This document shows positions 13,401 to 23,999 of a stretch of DNA of 64,000 bases, in pieces. Both the position numbers and the translations under genes were made by a program. The first letter of the stretch is position 1. Each line of letters begins with the position of its first letter. The notes beneath the pieces were generated by a model. It searched no databases and had not been told where the DNA came from. It was given only the letters and a program-made list of their open reading frames with translations. Source of the DNA: Siphonodentalium dalli (taxonomy: Eukaryota > Mollusca > Scaphopoda > Gadilida > Siphonodentaliidae); assembly GCA_032622095.1 (NCBI GenBank), contig CP136068.1:125863989-125927988 (forward strand), read 5' to 3'.

Positions 13401-16400
13401 GAACAACTAAATGAGATGACAACGCAAATTGAAATGCTCATTGAACAATGTAAAAAATTGGAAGAAATTCGTAAAAACAAATTAGAAGGTATGTTGGTAA
13501 TATCACGAGCGAAATGGCTTAGTGAAGGCGAAAAACCTGTTAAATATTTTTTAAACTTAGAACAGAGACATTACATAAACAAAGCGATAAAGAAATTAGA
13601 AACATCTGATGGAAAAATCGTTTCAAAGCAAGTTGATATATTATTAGAAGCCCAGGGGGGGGGGGGTTCCGACACGTATGCTGGGGGTGGTGGGTGGCAA
13701 AATAAGCCCAAAGCAATTTTTTCCGTGACAAAATTATTTTTTTTCCTTCACACCTTTTATTGGATTTTTACTAGTTTGTACTGGTTTGTAACACTAAACA
13801 ATAAATAATAAGGAACTGCTGCAACACTAAACACGCTATGGCCATTGGATATTGGTTTGTGCCTCTTTAGGACAAGGGAAGTATTCTTAATGCAGCTGAA
13901 TCACCCATGCAGTATTCTATGTAATTAACATCAAATAAGGATAACTTTAAAGAAAGAAATGTAATGCCAAATCTGGTCAAACATGGACACTAAACACTGA
14001 TGTGTACACTGATGTATAAATACAAAAACATGTAATATACCTAGACTTGTGAGTGGATAACACAATTATCTCATATGTGACAAAAGAGATGTCATGCACA
14101 TCCCTCCCACTGGCATCACCACCACAGAACATACATGATACACAGTTAACTTTTAGTCAGCGGAATACTTGCTGTCTAGCTCACTAGCAACTATCGTTAT
14201 TCCAATTTCAAATGACCAGTTTCATTTCTTATATATAGTTAAATCAAACGTATAGCCTACATTGTATAATGTATTTTTAAACCTGCGGGTTCTGATGGTA
14301 GGACGCGTGCATGTATGGAAGGTCAAATTCACATTTAATAATGAATTGCGCTTAAGCGCAATTGATTGCAATTAAGCGCAATCAGAACTTTGCGCTTAAG
14401 CGGAAATACCACATATTGTGCTTAAGCACAAATAGGGCATTTACGGTTAAGCGTAATTATGACTATACTATCTAACCTACCCATAATCTATTGGCGTGAC
14501 CTGGTGCAACACAAGAAGAGCTAATTATAATCTGTTTTAATTAGCCTGAGTACTCAACAGTCAACTGTGAGTATGTGTTCAACAATGATAATCCCTAATT
14601 ACATATTATCAGCATCCCTATATCCAAAGAATTGATGTCTCCTTCCCAGAACTCTAGTGATTTTTTATATGTTTTTTAATGTATGTTTGCAGATTTGGGC
14701 CATTACTATGGTCATATACTATATAGCATGCATGTGGTGTTACTGCATGGGGGCTTCCTTACCTCACATGGCTTACTTATTGACTTAAATCAGGGGAAAA
14801 ACCCTATTTTCAGATTATCAGCATCCCTGTCCCAAAACATTTATGTCTCATTCCTGGAGCTTTGGTGTCTCAGTCCTCGAGCTCTAGCTTTTTTATTAAT
14901 TGAAATCAGCATCTCTTGCACAAATCTATAATATTTCCATGGTCATATAGAGTGTGAATATGGTGTTTCTAGGGACAAAATCCACTGCAGTCAAGAATAT
15001 ACTGCTAGAGACCAGTCCTGTTGTTCATTACTAGATTCACTGAATCTCAATGTTTTGTCCTGGTTTTCTCTGTATTTTTGTGTTTTGCGTTCCACAAAGG
15101 GGTGGGTGTCAAAACATGGCCGGACAAAAACTCTATGAAATGGAAGAAAAGGAGGTGGGTGGGTCCAAAAAGTGGTCATCGGCAAAAAAGTAGCATACGT
15201 GTCAGGAATTTTTTCCGACCCTCCCCCCTGAAAAGCCAGCAAATATTACGAACAGTAGAAGAGAAAAATAGAAACGAAGTAGTAACAATACAGGATATTA
15301 AAAAAATCATTGATCCAGTAAATGAAAACCCGATTTCAAATCATATTTCCAGTCACACGGCTAGTCAATTGGAACAGCCTATTACATATTCTGAAACTGT
15401 ATCTTATTTAAAAACAATGAAAAATAAAGTCTAGGCTCATCTGGGTTTACAGTTGAATTTTATGAAATGTTTTGGAAAAAATATTGGAATCTACTTGATA
15501 CGTTCTCTAAATTATGGTTTATCCAATGGTAAATTATCGTTGTCACAAAACAAGGAGTGGTCACTTTGATACCAAAAGACAATAAACCTCGACAATTTTT
15601 ATCAAACTGGAGACCAATTTCCTTACTAAACGTTAGTTATAAAATTCTATCTGGTGTGTTGGCAAATCGTCAAAAGACCGTTTTACCACAAGTTATACAC
15701 GAAAATCAAAACGGTTTTATGGCCGAGAGGTACATTGGAGAAAATATTAGATTAATTTCAGACGTGATCAATTTTACCAGAGAAAAGAATATTCGAGGCC
15801 TTTTGCTTCTTTTAGACTTTGAGAAAGCGTTTGATTCAATTTCTTGGTCATTCATGTCAAGTCTGCTAAAGTTTTTCAAATACTGCCCAAATTTATCGGC
15901 TATATCCAAACGTTATGCAATGGTATCAATTCGCCAAGGGGATCCAGTATCTCCGTATATAATTGTATTGTGTGCAGAAATATTAAGTCTGTCTATCAAA
16001 ATTGGTGATGCGGCATTCAAGATAACACAATACGCAGATGACTCATCTTTGCTTTTAGATGGCGATCCCCTGTCTCGTGACAGTACATTTCAGTTGCTAG
16101 AAAGGTTTTGGTCTATTTCAGGTATAAAAATTAATTATAACAAAACGTTTGCGGTGTGGATTGGTAGTAAGCATGATTGTACTGAAGTCATATGCGAAAG
16201 ATGGAAAATTCAGTGGAATCCAACTTCTTTCAGATTACTAGGCATTATATTCTGTCTGAAGGAACACAATATGTTTATACTGTTATAAAGTCACTAATTT
16301 TATCAAAATTATCTTTCCATTTTCAAACAATTCCTAATCCCAATGGTGAATTCATTAAATCGTTAACCACAAAACGATATAACTTTATTTGGATCAGCAA

Positions 16401-18106
16401 AGTGGACAGAATCTCCAGGATGCAACTAAAATGGTCATACTCAGTTGGTGGGTGTAATATGGTTGACAGGGAATTTTATGTGTTCAATGAAATTATCTTG
16501 GATAAAGAAACTTATTTTTAAAACATGTAACTGGGCGAATATTTGTACTGCACATAATCAACATCTACCTGAAAAATGGTATCTATCAAGCCCAAAACAA
16601 CTAAGAAAATACATTAAGAGTATTTCCGATCCTTTCTGGATAGAAGTAGTAGAATCATGGGCCAAATTTAGCACCATGATATCTCCCGCAAACATATCGC
16701 AGTGCAACAGCAATATAATTAACGATAATCCAAATATTAGTTTGAACGGGAAAGCAATACAATGTAGCGGATTAGAAAGCAAGGGCATTTATCTGGTCAA
16801 CGATATAATAAATGACGATGGAGATTTACTAACAAGAGATGAATACGAACGAAACTATCAAATTAAAATAGACTTTTTATCGTATAGCAGAATATTCAGA
16901 CATGTAAACAAGTGTCTTAAAGAACGCATAGACAGCGAGCCATCTAAACCTCTACCACGACCTATTATGCCTTTTCCATTATTCACGATATCTAATATGG
17001 AAACGAAAGATATATGTTGTATATTTACTAACAATGAATTATTTCCCATAAATATAAAGACAAATGGTCATCAGAACTGATGGAAACGATGGGGGATGAT
17101 GAGTGATCAAGAATCTTAGAAAATCCTTTCAAATTTTTGCACAAGTACGAAATACCGATGGTTTCAATACCGTATTAATACTAGAATTCTGGGAACTAAG
17201 TCGTTAATGAAAAAATGAAACTAATTGATAACGATGCATTCACTTTCTGTGGAAGCAAAATTAACTATTAAGCACATATTTTGTGAATGCGATATAATAA
17301 ATAAATTATGGCAGAAAATACAAAACTAGATATTTAGAGAAACGGCAACGAGGTTAAATTTAAATGCATCTATGATTCTGCTTGGAACTAAACACGATAT
17401 TCCAGAAGACAAGCTTCTTAGCTTCTTATTAATATTAATCAAATTTAATATTTATAGATAAAAAATGATGGGAAAACTTCCAACAATGGAGAGCATACAA
17501 CAGGAACTAAAACATATTATGCTTCAGAAACACTTGCGTTTTATACTGCCTGTTGGTACAAATCATTTTACAACCGCTGGTTATCCCGAATCAACCTTGT
17601 TACTTGAGTAAACATAAATATGCAAAGCAATAAACCCATTCCACGCCGCAAAATTAAAAATTAAAAATTAAAAATAAATTAAAATAAAATTAAAATAAAT
17701 TGAATTACATACACACAAATATTGTATATTAACCTAACGTATCTATTTTGAATATATATACCACGGAACATGTTCATTGGGCATGACTTGGGACATGTTC
17801 CTGTATAAAACATGACCACATTGCGAAGTCACTGCCTGAAATAGTATAATTATTATCATGAATGATATACACAATGTTTATTGACACCTTATATCACGTT
17901 GGCACTTTTTAATACAGATTATTGTAGTATACTTCTATTCATATGTAAGAAAAGAAAAGCCAAGACCTTAAAAGCAACCAACTAATCATCACCTGTACCA
18001 CACATTGATAATACATTGACAACTGACTCAAACACAAATTAACTATTATGCCACATGACATTAATTTACAAAACAAACTTAAACTCTACCCTTTCTCTCT
18101 CCTCTC

Positions 18107-18144
<38 letters not shown>

Positions 18145-21100
18145 ACTCTATAACTTTTCATAAAGGGAAATATCTCCCTAAAAACGAAATTAAACATGCT
18201 ATACCGACATCCCCTCTTTGGCTTTAAAATATGATTGTCTCTGTTTATTTGATGTTATATTTTTATTTCTAAACTGTATAATACATGTAAAACTATGATC
18301 GTTTTGATTTCAATAAAAATTATATAAAAAAAAAATAATAAGGCAGGCATATTTGTATTTCGAAAAAGGGGGTTGCTTGCTGGTTAGTAATTTACATATT
18401 GTTCATATTTTCGAATAATACGTGGTAAGTATATGGTGTAACTAAAACACTTTTAATGTGGGACGTGATATAACTAAAATGATATGAATTAGCATATCTG
18501 GTCAAGATTTACAGCAAATTGACGTTTTATGTTGGTAATTTATGTAAATGAAAAAGCCGCGTCGACAGGTGACGCAAACACAGGATACTAGCAGATTAAG
18601 TGCCGGCATTAGTTCACCCTTATGCCAAGACAAGTGTTGGCTGTCGGGGACAGACGCAGCCTTCACCCACAGGTCCATTCCTTCTATGTGATGCGAAGAT
18701 TGAAGCGATGATTGAGGGAAGGTTAGTTATTTTGGATGGTTGAATGCCAGGTGAATATTTCACAAAAGCTATTTATTAGCGGATGTACGGGTGTAAAGTT
18801 TTAGACCATTTCCGAGTCTAAGTTACTCATAATAGCTATTTTTAAATTAATATACTTATAATTAGTTAGTGATTATAATGCAACCCGTTCAACTGGTCTA
18901 GAGATGGAGTGGTCGAGCTGAGGAATATACATGTGCATATATATAACTACAACTACTTTCGCTTTCTCTTAAATGCGTGTATTTGATCAAGGCCCTTAAA
19001 TGTGATACGTTACGTGGGGATGCTGGTATGTGTAACATAAATGTTCCACTATTAGTACTAACATTTCTCCAGCTTCGTGCCAACACCAATGACAAGAAGA
19101 GCATAGTATAGATCATAAGCATGATAATTATATCGTTTGTTTACATTTCGGGTTTGCCATCGGAGACCACAAATTCGGTGGGGACGTTCGGGAACACCGC
19201 TCCGGAATTGTTATCGACTGTGAGTGTGTGGATGACAAAATATGTTCTAAAATAGTTTTAAACTAGAATGCACCCACTGGAGCTGCCTATACTTGCGCCC
19301 ATCACACATTTGCATGTTTTGTGATGTCTTACCAAAAACAGTTTGAACCACGAGTGCTGGCCCCTCGTTTGAGAGATCGATAACGAAAATCTAGATATCA
19401 AATCTCAGTTCATCAATAGCTGAAATAGTTGTGTGTACCGACATCATATCTCTGTTATCTCAAGTTGATATATTACACTAATGATAGTCTTAGTAATACG
19501 TACGATTTGTTTGACATTTTAATAGAACAACATGGACATCGTGCATATAAATGATGTGAAGACGATTGGTTGCCGATGATGCTATATTATATACAAATTG
19601 GGTTAAATTACTAATTTGATTAGAATGATATCAAGTATGTATGCCATTGCACTTCAGTGGCAAAAACCATAAAAGTAAATAACAAATACCGACGCAATTA
19701 AATAAAAGACACGCGACCATTGGCTAATCTTTGATTAACAGTGTGTCAATGTGAACATGCCCTTAGCGACTGATATGTAGAGTCTTCGGGAACATAACAC
19801 CGGGTAGTCTATTGCGTTGATAACGCGAAAGCTAGTTCCCAGTTAATTAATAAGGCATTTTAATAATCCATGTTTCCACATTCACATTGTTCAGTGCAAT
19901 TGTTTTTCAATTGAACCACGCGATCGACTGTTTGGCCGGACAGGATTCATATGCACCACGATCTTTCTAAAATGTTTTGAACTTTCCAGAAATATGTTCG
20001 CACCTCACTGTCTCTGCGAAGAAAAAAAAACGATTTCGCACGCATCTTTTAGACATGATCTCAACTCATTTCCCTGAGTTCCAAGTTACATAAAATAGAC
20101 TTCAAATGGGCAGTACTATTGCCCACCTTTGTTTTCCATGCAGTATATATATATATTTATAATAATAAAACACGAAGTTGTTGGCAGATGAAATGGTTTA
20201 GCCCGTCCGTATAAAACTAGTCTCAGTTGTCTGGACATCGACGCAATCATGTCTGTTTTTTTGCGCGCCCATGTGGCTTGTGACTTCCTGGTGTGCGTCG
20301 TGACGTCATCGCGTCTTGATCGGTTTCCAGAAAGAAATCATTCAATATTGTTCATTTATGAACGATTTATTACCAAAATAAAACCAAATAACAATGCAAA
20401 TTAAGTATATATGTGGATTTAAATTACAATTGATGCAACCATTTCATATTATTGCGTGTGCATTCTTTACAGTAGGCCCCTATGTACTTCCGGTATGAAG
20501 TAACATATTCACGGAAGGACAGACAAATAAACAGACAAATAAACAGACAAATATCCGCACCGAAAACATTACTTGCGTCCAGCAAGGACTGGCGCAAGTA
20601 ATAAGTGTAATTTACACCAGCAAGTACAGTTTAATTGTTTTCGGATGTGGTGTCTTGTTTTTCTGTAGTTATCACTGAAAACACACATCGAATTGTGTGT
20701 ATTTTATGAACATTCGGTCGGTTTGCCAATATATTCTCGACCCAATTTCCCAATGTCCGTTAAAAGTCCAGACAACAAGTATGACTTGTGTAGTTTTACT
20801 ATTGTGATGTTTTTAATAAATATTCTTCATAAAACTAGTTTCGTCGCCAACTAGTTTATGCGGATTCGTGTAATTATAAGAAATCAACGTCGTGTTCGAT
20901 GCATCTGTCAGCATATAGAAGTCTCTGATGTTGAACGCCATATCAAATCCAGTCGTAAGTCGGGATTTGTTTACCCTGTGCCAATGCATTCTCTTATATA
21001 TGCGAATCGACCATAGGTCGCCTCGCATATATAAGAGAATGCATTGGCCTAACAATTTTTTACAATTTTAATAATTTTTTCTTGTATTCTTTAACAATTT

Positions 21101-23537
21101 TATAATTTCACCCATACAGAGCCCCAGACAAACATGAGCAGACGACACTCTTCTATATGCTTCTATATACGTGTGGGGCTCCCTGCAGGGTAATGGATGT
21201 TTTTTATTTTATGACCTAAAAATTGCTTCGCTTCTATCCGTCGACAAATGCTCGAAAAAGACATTGTTTGCATATATAAATACAGGCTATTGGCTTCTGT
21301 GTTACTCTGAATATAAACCATATAAATCAGACATAGCAAATAAATTTGGGTCAGCATTATCAGTTGTTTCATCCATATATGCATTATGCAGTGGAATGAG
21401 GCAGTGGAACGTATATACACACCACGCAATATGTGTGAGCAGTTGTGGGCAGTCGATTATTGACCAAAACAAGTAACAGTGATGTTGGGGATGCACTGTA
21501 TATGTGTCTCGGTCAGAGAAAGGCTGAAGTCTTGGACTGAAAAGCTGAGAGCTGGAAGCTGTCAATCCTGTGGATGTCCGTATGCCAGAATTTCACGCAG
21601 ATGATACCGTTGAATGTCCAAATTGACCCAACGACATTACATATATTTAGTTTCCTACATTCACCTGCAATCTGAGAATGTATGTTGGTCAGGTGCTCGT
21701 TTATATAAACTTGCTGGTAATTTCGGGATTATTTCAGTTTCCATCTCGAGCGACAGAAAGTATTACGTTTCTAGTAATGCTAGAATCAGACACGGATGGG
21801 TATCTGGCGTCTACGCTTACCAGAGCGGTACCACCATTAAATATCTTCATACTCGACACTAATACTAATATTTCGCCAACAATTTCACCCTGGCGCTCCT
21901 TCACCCCGGTGATACTCAACGAGTATCGCTTCCCATACTATTTTAGGCCCGCCAAGATCGGACTCGAGCTGGTAGATGCGCTCATCATGTTGCTTGTTCT
22001 CATGTTCAAGTTTTTCGTAACGTAACGCTGCGTTTTCATTCTATTGTTGCGAGACCCTATTCTCCAGTCTGTCATCTTTCAGGCAAACATTTTTGAAAAA
22101 TATATTGATAGTACACTTCTGAAAATCTGAATCACGCAGTGCCAGTTTAAATTCTCTAATTAAATCAGAGGATTGTTATTGTTGGCCGAGGTTTCCGATG
22201 CTCGCCGTCGTCCGCGATCGTACTGTTAGTGTATGGGTTACCGATCGCAAGCACAGTGTCAAGAATACACCCACTTTCCAATCAGCTACGTTGGATCCAC
22301 CGGCGCCAAAGAAGAGACGCATTTCAAATGAAGCTGTCAGTTCGAATATCAAATGCCAAATGAAGAAACACGTACGATATTGACTGGAAAGCGGACCCCG
22401 CGAATCTTGTTATTTCCCCTTTAATGTTACACCACAGGCTCATAAAACGCTCAATGACACCACCAATCGACTTGATGTGTATAAGTTTTATATGGACGAT
22501 TGTGTGTTCGTCTAATATAAATGCTGAAAAAAAATAACCCAAACATCCCCTAACGTTCAATCGTTCATGTGTGGAAGCCTACATCGCCGGTTGAGATGAT
22601 GATATTATGGGGGGGGGGGTGGAAATACTGATGGACATAATTCAAAAGTCAACTCTAAAATCCTATTTTGCCACTGATCCCTCGATACAAACATCTTACG
22701 TTGGGACTGTCTTGACTCGGGTCGATTCTTATTGATCACGAAGTTTCTTCTCTTCTCTGATCATTTAAAAAAAAATCGAACAATACACGATATCATAACA
22801 AAGCGTTATATTGGTGTGTATGCACCTGAATAACTTGTGGCAACAGATGAAACGATGACACGATGGTTCGACCGAGCAGCTTTGAACACTTACAATCTCC
22901 GTAAGTCCATCATATATGGGGTTAAAGGTTAAAGTGGTCAAGAAGAACGTGGGAAAACTATTCGGTTGGTTGTGAGTATGCTGAATGAATTCTTAGTCAT
23001 GGGCATCAACAGTTTCTGACCATGGTAGTTGGTACTCAAGCCCGGAGGTATTTATGGAGTTGCACAAGTGTGAGGCTCACGCCATTGGCACTGGCAGGAA
23101 AAATGGCAAAAACCTCTATCAATTGACAGATGGACTAAAGGACATGGATATATTGGCTACCGGGTGAGTGGGCCACTTCTGGTCCTTCTTTGTCAAGACA
23201 AACGAGATGTTTTCATGGTGTTCTCCAATTTTAAACGGTAGACGTGGCATAAGTGAAAGGAACAAACACTCCAAAACTGTTGACCTTTGATCAATATTCA
23301 CAAAGGGGAGATCTTGTTATGTTTTTAAAATTGATGTTCAAATTCTTGAAGTTGACATAGGTTTTTCGTTGTATAATTGGTTCTCTCTTATCTGGGTATG
23401 TTTCTGTATTTCAGGTCTACGTTGACGGAAGCTTAATGCTGAATACGACCCACCGACTCATACCATTCACAAAGGCTAATGTTTTTGTTATCTACTCTGA
23501 CGGGAATCCTCTTATATATGATATCACATTCCTGTAG
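430..23537 (+). CDS. Gene A: galectin-like domain, last three exons of a probable secreted lectin (5' exons outside window)
   Basis: Three exons with good splice signals join at 430-515, 1035-1236 and 23415-23537 to give about 136 residues and a TAG stop. Phases match: the first ends with two bases (AA) that the next completes to a Lys codon, and the second junction is phase 0. The order of motifs is that of a galectin: G-R-T-I-R-V-R-G-R near the start (the usual PG..I.V.G strand), a central W, F-V-I-G-K-N-F-T-V, then V-Y-V-D-G-S followed by HR. The canonical H-x-N-P-R and W-G-x-E-x-R sugar residues are mostly replaced (K-V-D-A-Q and W-N-T-I), so classical beta-galactoside binding is doubtful. 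The first visible exon starts in phase 0, matching the end of gene B exon 2, so upstream exons probably encode a signal peptide and PAN domain. The last intron is 22 kb and full of transposons. No clear AATAAA follows the stop closely. Confidence 0.75.
1035..1236 (+). CDS. Gene A exon: galectin-like core (equivalent of the sugar-binding strands)
   Basis: The acceptor is GGTCGTTTCAG ending at 1034 and the donor is GTAAGT at 1237. One base completes the Lys codon, then 67 codons follow. It covers the strands that normally hold H-x-N-P-R and W-G-x-E-x-R. The conserved Trp remains (S-D-W-N-T) but the His, Asn, Arg and Glu positions carry Lys, Asp, Gln and other residues. The distal part F-V-I-G-K-N-F-T-V-E-A matches the usual pF..G..F.v.i segment. 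Confidence 0.78.
1605..2690 (+). repeat. Degenerate ~175-bp tandem repeat with ATGGCGGCC motif, left foldback arm
   Basis: Units each carry a doublet such as AAGATGGCGGCCAAAATGGC, at about 1612, 1777, 2147, 2321, 2493 and 2645. Between doublets lie shared segments (a TTGTC.GACAACTCCA piece and a GGAA.ACT.AGG.GAAG piece). Several reading frames are open across the units, which reflects the repeat, not a gene. Confidence 0.7.
3040..5030. other. Inner, diverged half of the foldback; possible decayed coding sequence
   Basis: The two inner arms share short protein-level matches when each is read outward to inward. For example, M-V-x-Q-(L/F)-T-x-S-x-N-A-L-x-Y-x-D-N-F occurs at about 3337-3395 plus and about 4700-4640 minus, and F-Q-T-I-H-x-P-V-S-S occurs on both arms. 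Stops and shifts interrupt both copies. I recognise no domain. It could be a dead transposase or captured gene fragment, or simply noncoding sequence. Confidence 0.3.
5330..6390 (-). repeat. Degenerate ~175-bp tandem repeat with ATGGCGGCC motif, right foldback arm
   Basis: This is the inverted copy of the left-arm repeat. GGCCGCCAT-type motifs occur near 5480, 5645, 5825, 6190 and 6350 in the order expected for the mirror image. Confidence 0.7.
6512..7552 (-). other. Non-coding; probably includes the 3' UTR of the adjacent minus-strand LINE
   Basis: No coding potential is visible. The right half, read on the minus strand, follows directly from the LINE stop and contains pyrimidine-rich, AT-rich sequence typical of a LINE 3' UTR, plus the TA microsatellite near 7390. 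The exact 3' end of the element is not clear. Confidence 0.4.
7383..7413. repeat. (TA)n microsatellite
   Basis: An uninterrupted run of about 15 TA dinucleotides is directly visible. Confidence 0.9.
7553..10306 (-). pseudogene. CR1/Jockey-group non-LTR retrotransposon, decayed ORF2
   Basis: Read on the minus strand, fragments appear in ORF2 order. At 10306-10100 is an endonuclease start (N-L-N-V-P-S-I-V-Q-T-L-D-F-L-S-T-E then E-S-W-L-G). At about 9270-9180 is an RT block V-P-I-H-K-N-G-D-R-S-N-P-E-N-Y. At 9112-8777 is H-I-L-T-E-Y-Q-S-G followed by the D-I/S-K-A/S-F-D-K-V type catalytic block. Near 8680 is a (V)-D-D-T catalytic pair. From 8530 to 7800 run thumb and connector segments ending D-L-N-R-K-K-T, and 7750-7553 is the C-terminal tail. 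Frameshifts and stops separate the blocks. A poly(G) run at 10001-10014 reads as poly-Pro in one frame. The reading frame is not functional. Confidence 0.75.
10307..11675. other. Intronic DNA with no recognised feature
   Basis: Both strands show only short, unconvincing open frames. The leftmost part may still be 5' leader of the minus-strand LINE. ACATGTACATG-type self-complementary repeats occur near 11305 and 11400. Confidence 0.4.
11678..11760 (+). mobile_element. tRNA-derived SINE head (probable relic)
   Basis: GTGGTTGAGTGG (about 11691) resembles a pol III A box and GGGTTCTTTTCC (about 11722) resembles a B box at tRNA-like spacing. No cloverleaf with a proper acceptor stem could be drawn, so a working tRNA is unlikely. 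Confidence 0.4.
11900..12424 (+). other. GC-richer leader upstream of the L1/Tx1-type LINE
   Basis: About 12000-12200 is markedly GC-richer than its surroundings, with a CCCCCGAGGCCGGAGGGG inverted repeat. An open frame runs to about 12423 without recognisable domains. Position and composition fit a LINE 5' region or an internal promoter; this is inference. Confidence 0.35.
13653..15230. mobile_element. 1.6-kb non-autonomous DNA transposon inserted in the LINE
   Basis: The ends are inverted: CAGGGGGG...CCGACACGTATGCT at the left, and AGCATACGTGTCAGG...CCGACCCTCCCCCCTG at the right. The flanks AGAAGCC (left) and AAAAGCC (right) form a near-identical 7-bp direct repeat, and LINE coding resumes across the insertion. 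The CAGGG terminus and 7-8 bp duplication suggest a hAT-type element. Internal ORFs match no transposase. Internal partial repeats (AGATTATCAGCATCCCT-type at about 14608 and 14812) are present. Confidence 0.75.
14345..14458. repeat. Cluster of CTTAAG-centred palindromes
   Basis: Five units follow one another: TTGCGCTTAAGCGCAA, AATTAAGCGCAA, TTGCGCTTAAGCGG, TTGTGCTTAAGCACAA and TACGGTTAAGCGTAATT. Each is wholly or partly self-complementary around TTAA. They lie inside the DNA transposon. Confidence 0.8.
17612..18340 (+). other. LINE 3' UTR with polyadenylation signal and poly(A)
   Basis: After the ORF2 stop come A/T-rich TTAAAAA repeats (17650-17700), a (CT)n run (18113-18141), AATAAA at 18312 and a short poly(A) at about 18326-18335, which probably marks the 3' end of the insertion. 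Confidence 0.55.
18341..20936. other. Intronic DNA, no gene recognised
   Basis: Only scattered short frames are present. Visible structure is limited to a TA-rich run at about 20145 and the hairpin block at 20520-20602. Confidence 0.4.
20520..20602. repeat. ACAGACAAATAA triplication and 14-bp-stem hairpin
   Basis: Three tandem copies of ACAGACAAATAA are followed by ATTACTTGCG-T-CCAG (20568-20582) pairing with CTGG-CGCAAGTAAT (20589-20602) around a six-base loop. It may be the end of an unrecognised element. Confidence 0.6.
20937..21225 (+). mobile_element. Palindrome MITE, copy 1 (right end missing)
   Basis: It shares its left inverted terminus (GCCATATCAAATCCAGTCG) and about 250 bp of internal sequence with the complete copy at 53464-53872. 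It contains the 69-nt palindrome at 20980-21048. It diverges after about 21220, so the right terminus is lost. Confidence 0.7.
21540..22200 (-). pseudogene. LINE ORF1-type protein relic
   Basis: On the minus strand a coiled-coil segment (D-D-R-L-E-N-R-V-S-Q-Q, stop, N-E-N-A-A-L-R-Y-E-K-L-E-H-E-N) leads into an RRM-type ORF1 motif (R-Y-S-L-S-I-T-G-V-K-E-R-Q-G-E). Next comes a segment ending I-T-R-N-V-I, then V-Y-I-N-E-H-L-T, a typical ORF1 C-terminal motif, and W-T-F-N-G-I-I. Stops and frame changes show it is dead. The order of parts fits ORF1 of L1/Tx1 or CR1-type LINEs. No ORF2 follows it on this strand. Confidence 0.6.
22930..23330 (+). pseudogene. piggyBac-type transposase fragment
   Basis: Reading across frameshifts shows S-W-Y-S-S-P-E-V-F-M-E-L-H-K followed by A-I-G-T-G-R-K-N-G-K-N, matching the DN(F/W)(Y/F)(T/S)SP...GT.R.NRK core of piggyBac/PGBD transposases. 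The downstream part is split between two frames: L-L-V-L-L-C-Q-D-K-R-D-V-F-M-V and R-N-K-H-S-K-T-V. An Asp precedes the WYSSP motif as expected for a catalytic position. It ends about 85 bp before the terminal exon of gene A. Confidence 0.6.
23415..23537 (+). CDS. Gene A terminal exon: galectin-like C-terminal strands and stop
   Basis: The acceptor is a pyrimidine-rich tract ending TATTTCAG at 23414. Forty codons and TAG follow. The start V-Y-V-D-G-S and the T-T-H-R-L-I-P motif correspond to the galectin (F/V)-x-V-x-V-N-G...F-x-H-R segment, and the end N-P-L-I-Y-D-I-T-F-L is the usual final strand. The phase-0 junction with the exon ending at 1236 restores a continuous galectin fold across the 22-kb intron. 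Confidence 0.75.
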   Translation, partial: VYVDGSLMLNTTHRLIPFTKANVFVIYSDGNPLIYDITFL

Positions 23538-23999
23538 ACTGTATTATAAGTCACTAGCCATGTTTAGTCACGCGTACATGTAACGTGTAACGTCTGTTAC
23601 TATTGTATTACTATGAAGATGCACCTGACAGAACAAAGTGACGTGAATGTAAGGCACAAAACCTACACATTCATAATGTCAACAATTGTCCATTGTGAAT
23701 ACAAGCGACGATCACCATCATGCTTAATATGCGTCTCCCACTCAGTCAAATCCCATTGTCATACTGCCTGCATGGCATTGGCAGCTCATTCGGTTATTAG
23801 AAGATTTCCTATTTTCTATGAGTTGCGTATGCTACACGTTGGACACAAAACTGCTAAACGGTTTTACCGTGTACTCGTCAAGGCGGAATGGTCACGTGAC
23901 TCATGTGACTTCCGTTGGCAATGGTAACACAATACTGGCTAAGCATGGCTACTGACAACAAAGTTGAACTATTGATACATGTAATCATATATTGGTTAA
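23538..23999 (+). other. Presumed 3' UTR / flank of gene A
   Basis: This follows the gene A stop. A 104-codon frame at 23613-23927 shows no domain. No polyadenylation signal is obvious. Confidence 0.35.

Larger units (their letters stand above)
12425..17611 (+). pseudogene. L1/Tx1-type non-LTR retrotransposon ORF2, decayed and interrupted
   Basis: The apurinic-type endonuclease starts at about 12427 (R-S-M-N-C-Q-G-L-G) and shifts frame twice near 12570. The main endonuclease block is 12581-13402, with I-T-V-Y-G-P-N-S-D, G-D-F-N, R-L-D-Y-V-L-V-S and T-D-H-S. A linker at 13416 carries R-A-K-W-L-S-E-G-E-K-P-V-K-Y-F, typical of this clade. A DNA transposon interrupts at 13653-15230. The RT resumes at about 15240, with L-I-P-K...W-R-P-I-S-L-L-N, L-D-F-E-K-A-F-D-S-I and Q-Y-A-D-D-S. 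About 30 residues are missing between the S-A-I-S-K-R segment and R-Q-G-D-P. The C-terminal domain runs to a TAA at 17609-17611 with several stops. ORF1 is not seen upstream. Confidence 0.8.

Noticed and set aside
21540-22200. Stops TAG and TAA in otherwise good minus-strand coding sequence, suggesting a variant genetic code
   Set aside because: Genes A and B and other elements use the standard code; the segment is a LINE ORF1 relic with frame changes as well, so ordinary decay explains it.
22198-22383. Plus-strand frame with a P-K-K-R-R nuclear-localisation-like stretch
   Set aside because: It lies at the edge of and antisense to the ORF1 relic region, with no splice sites or domain.
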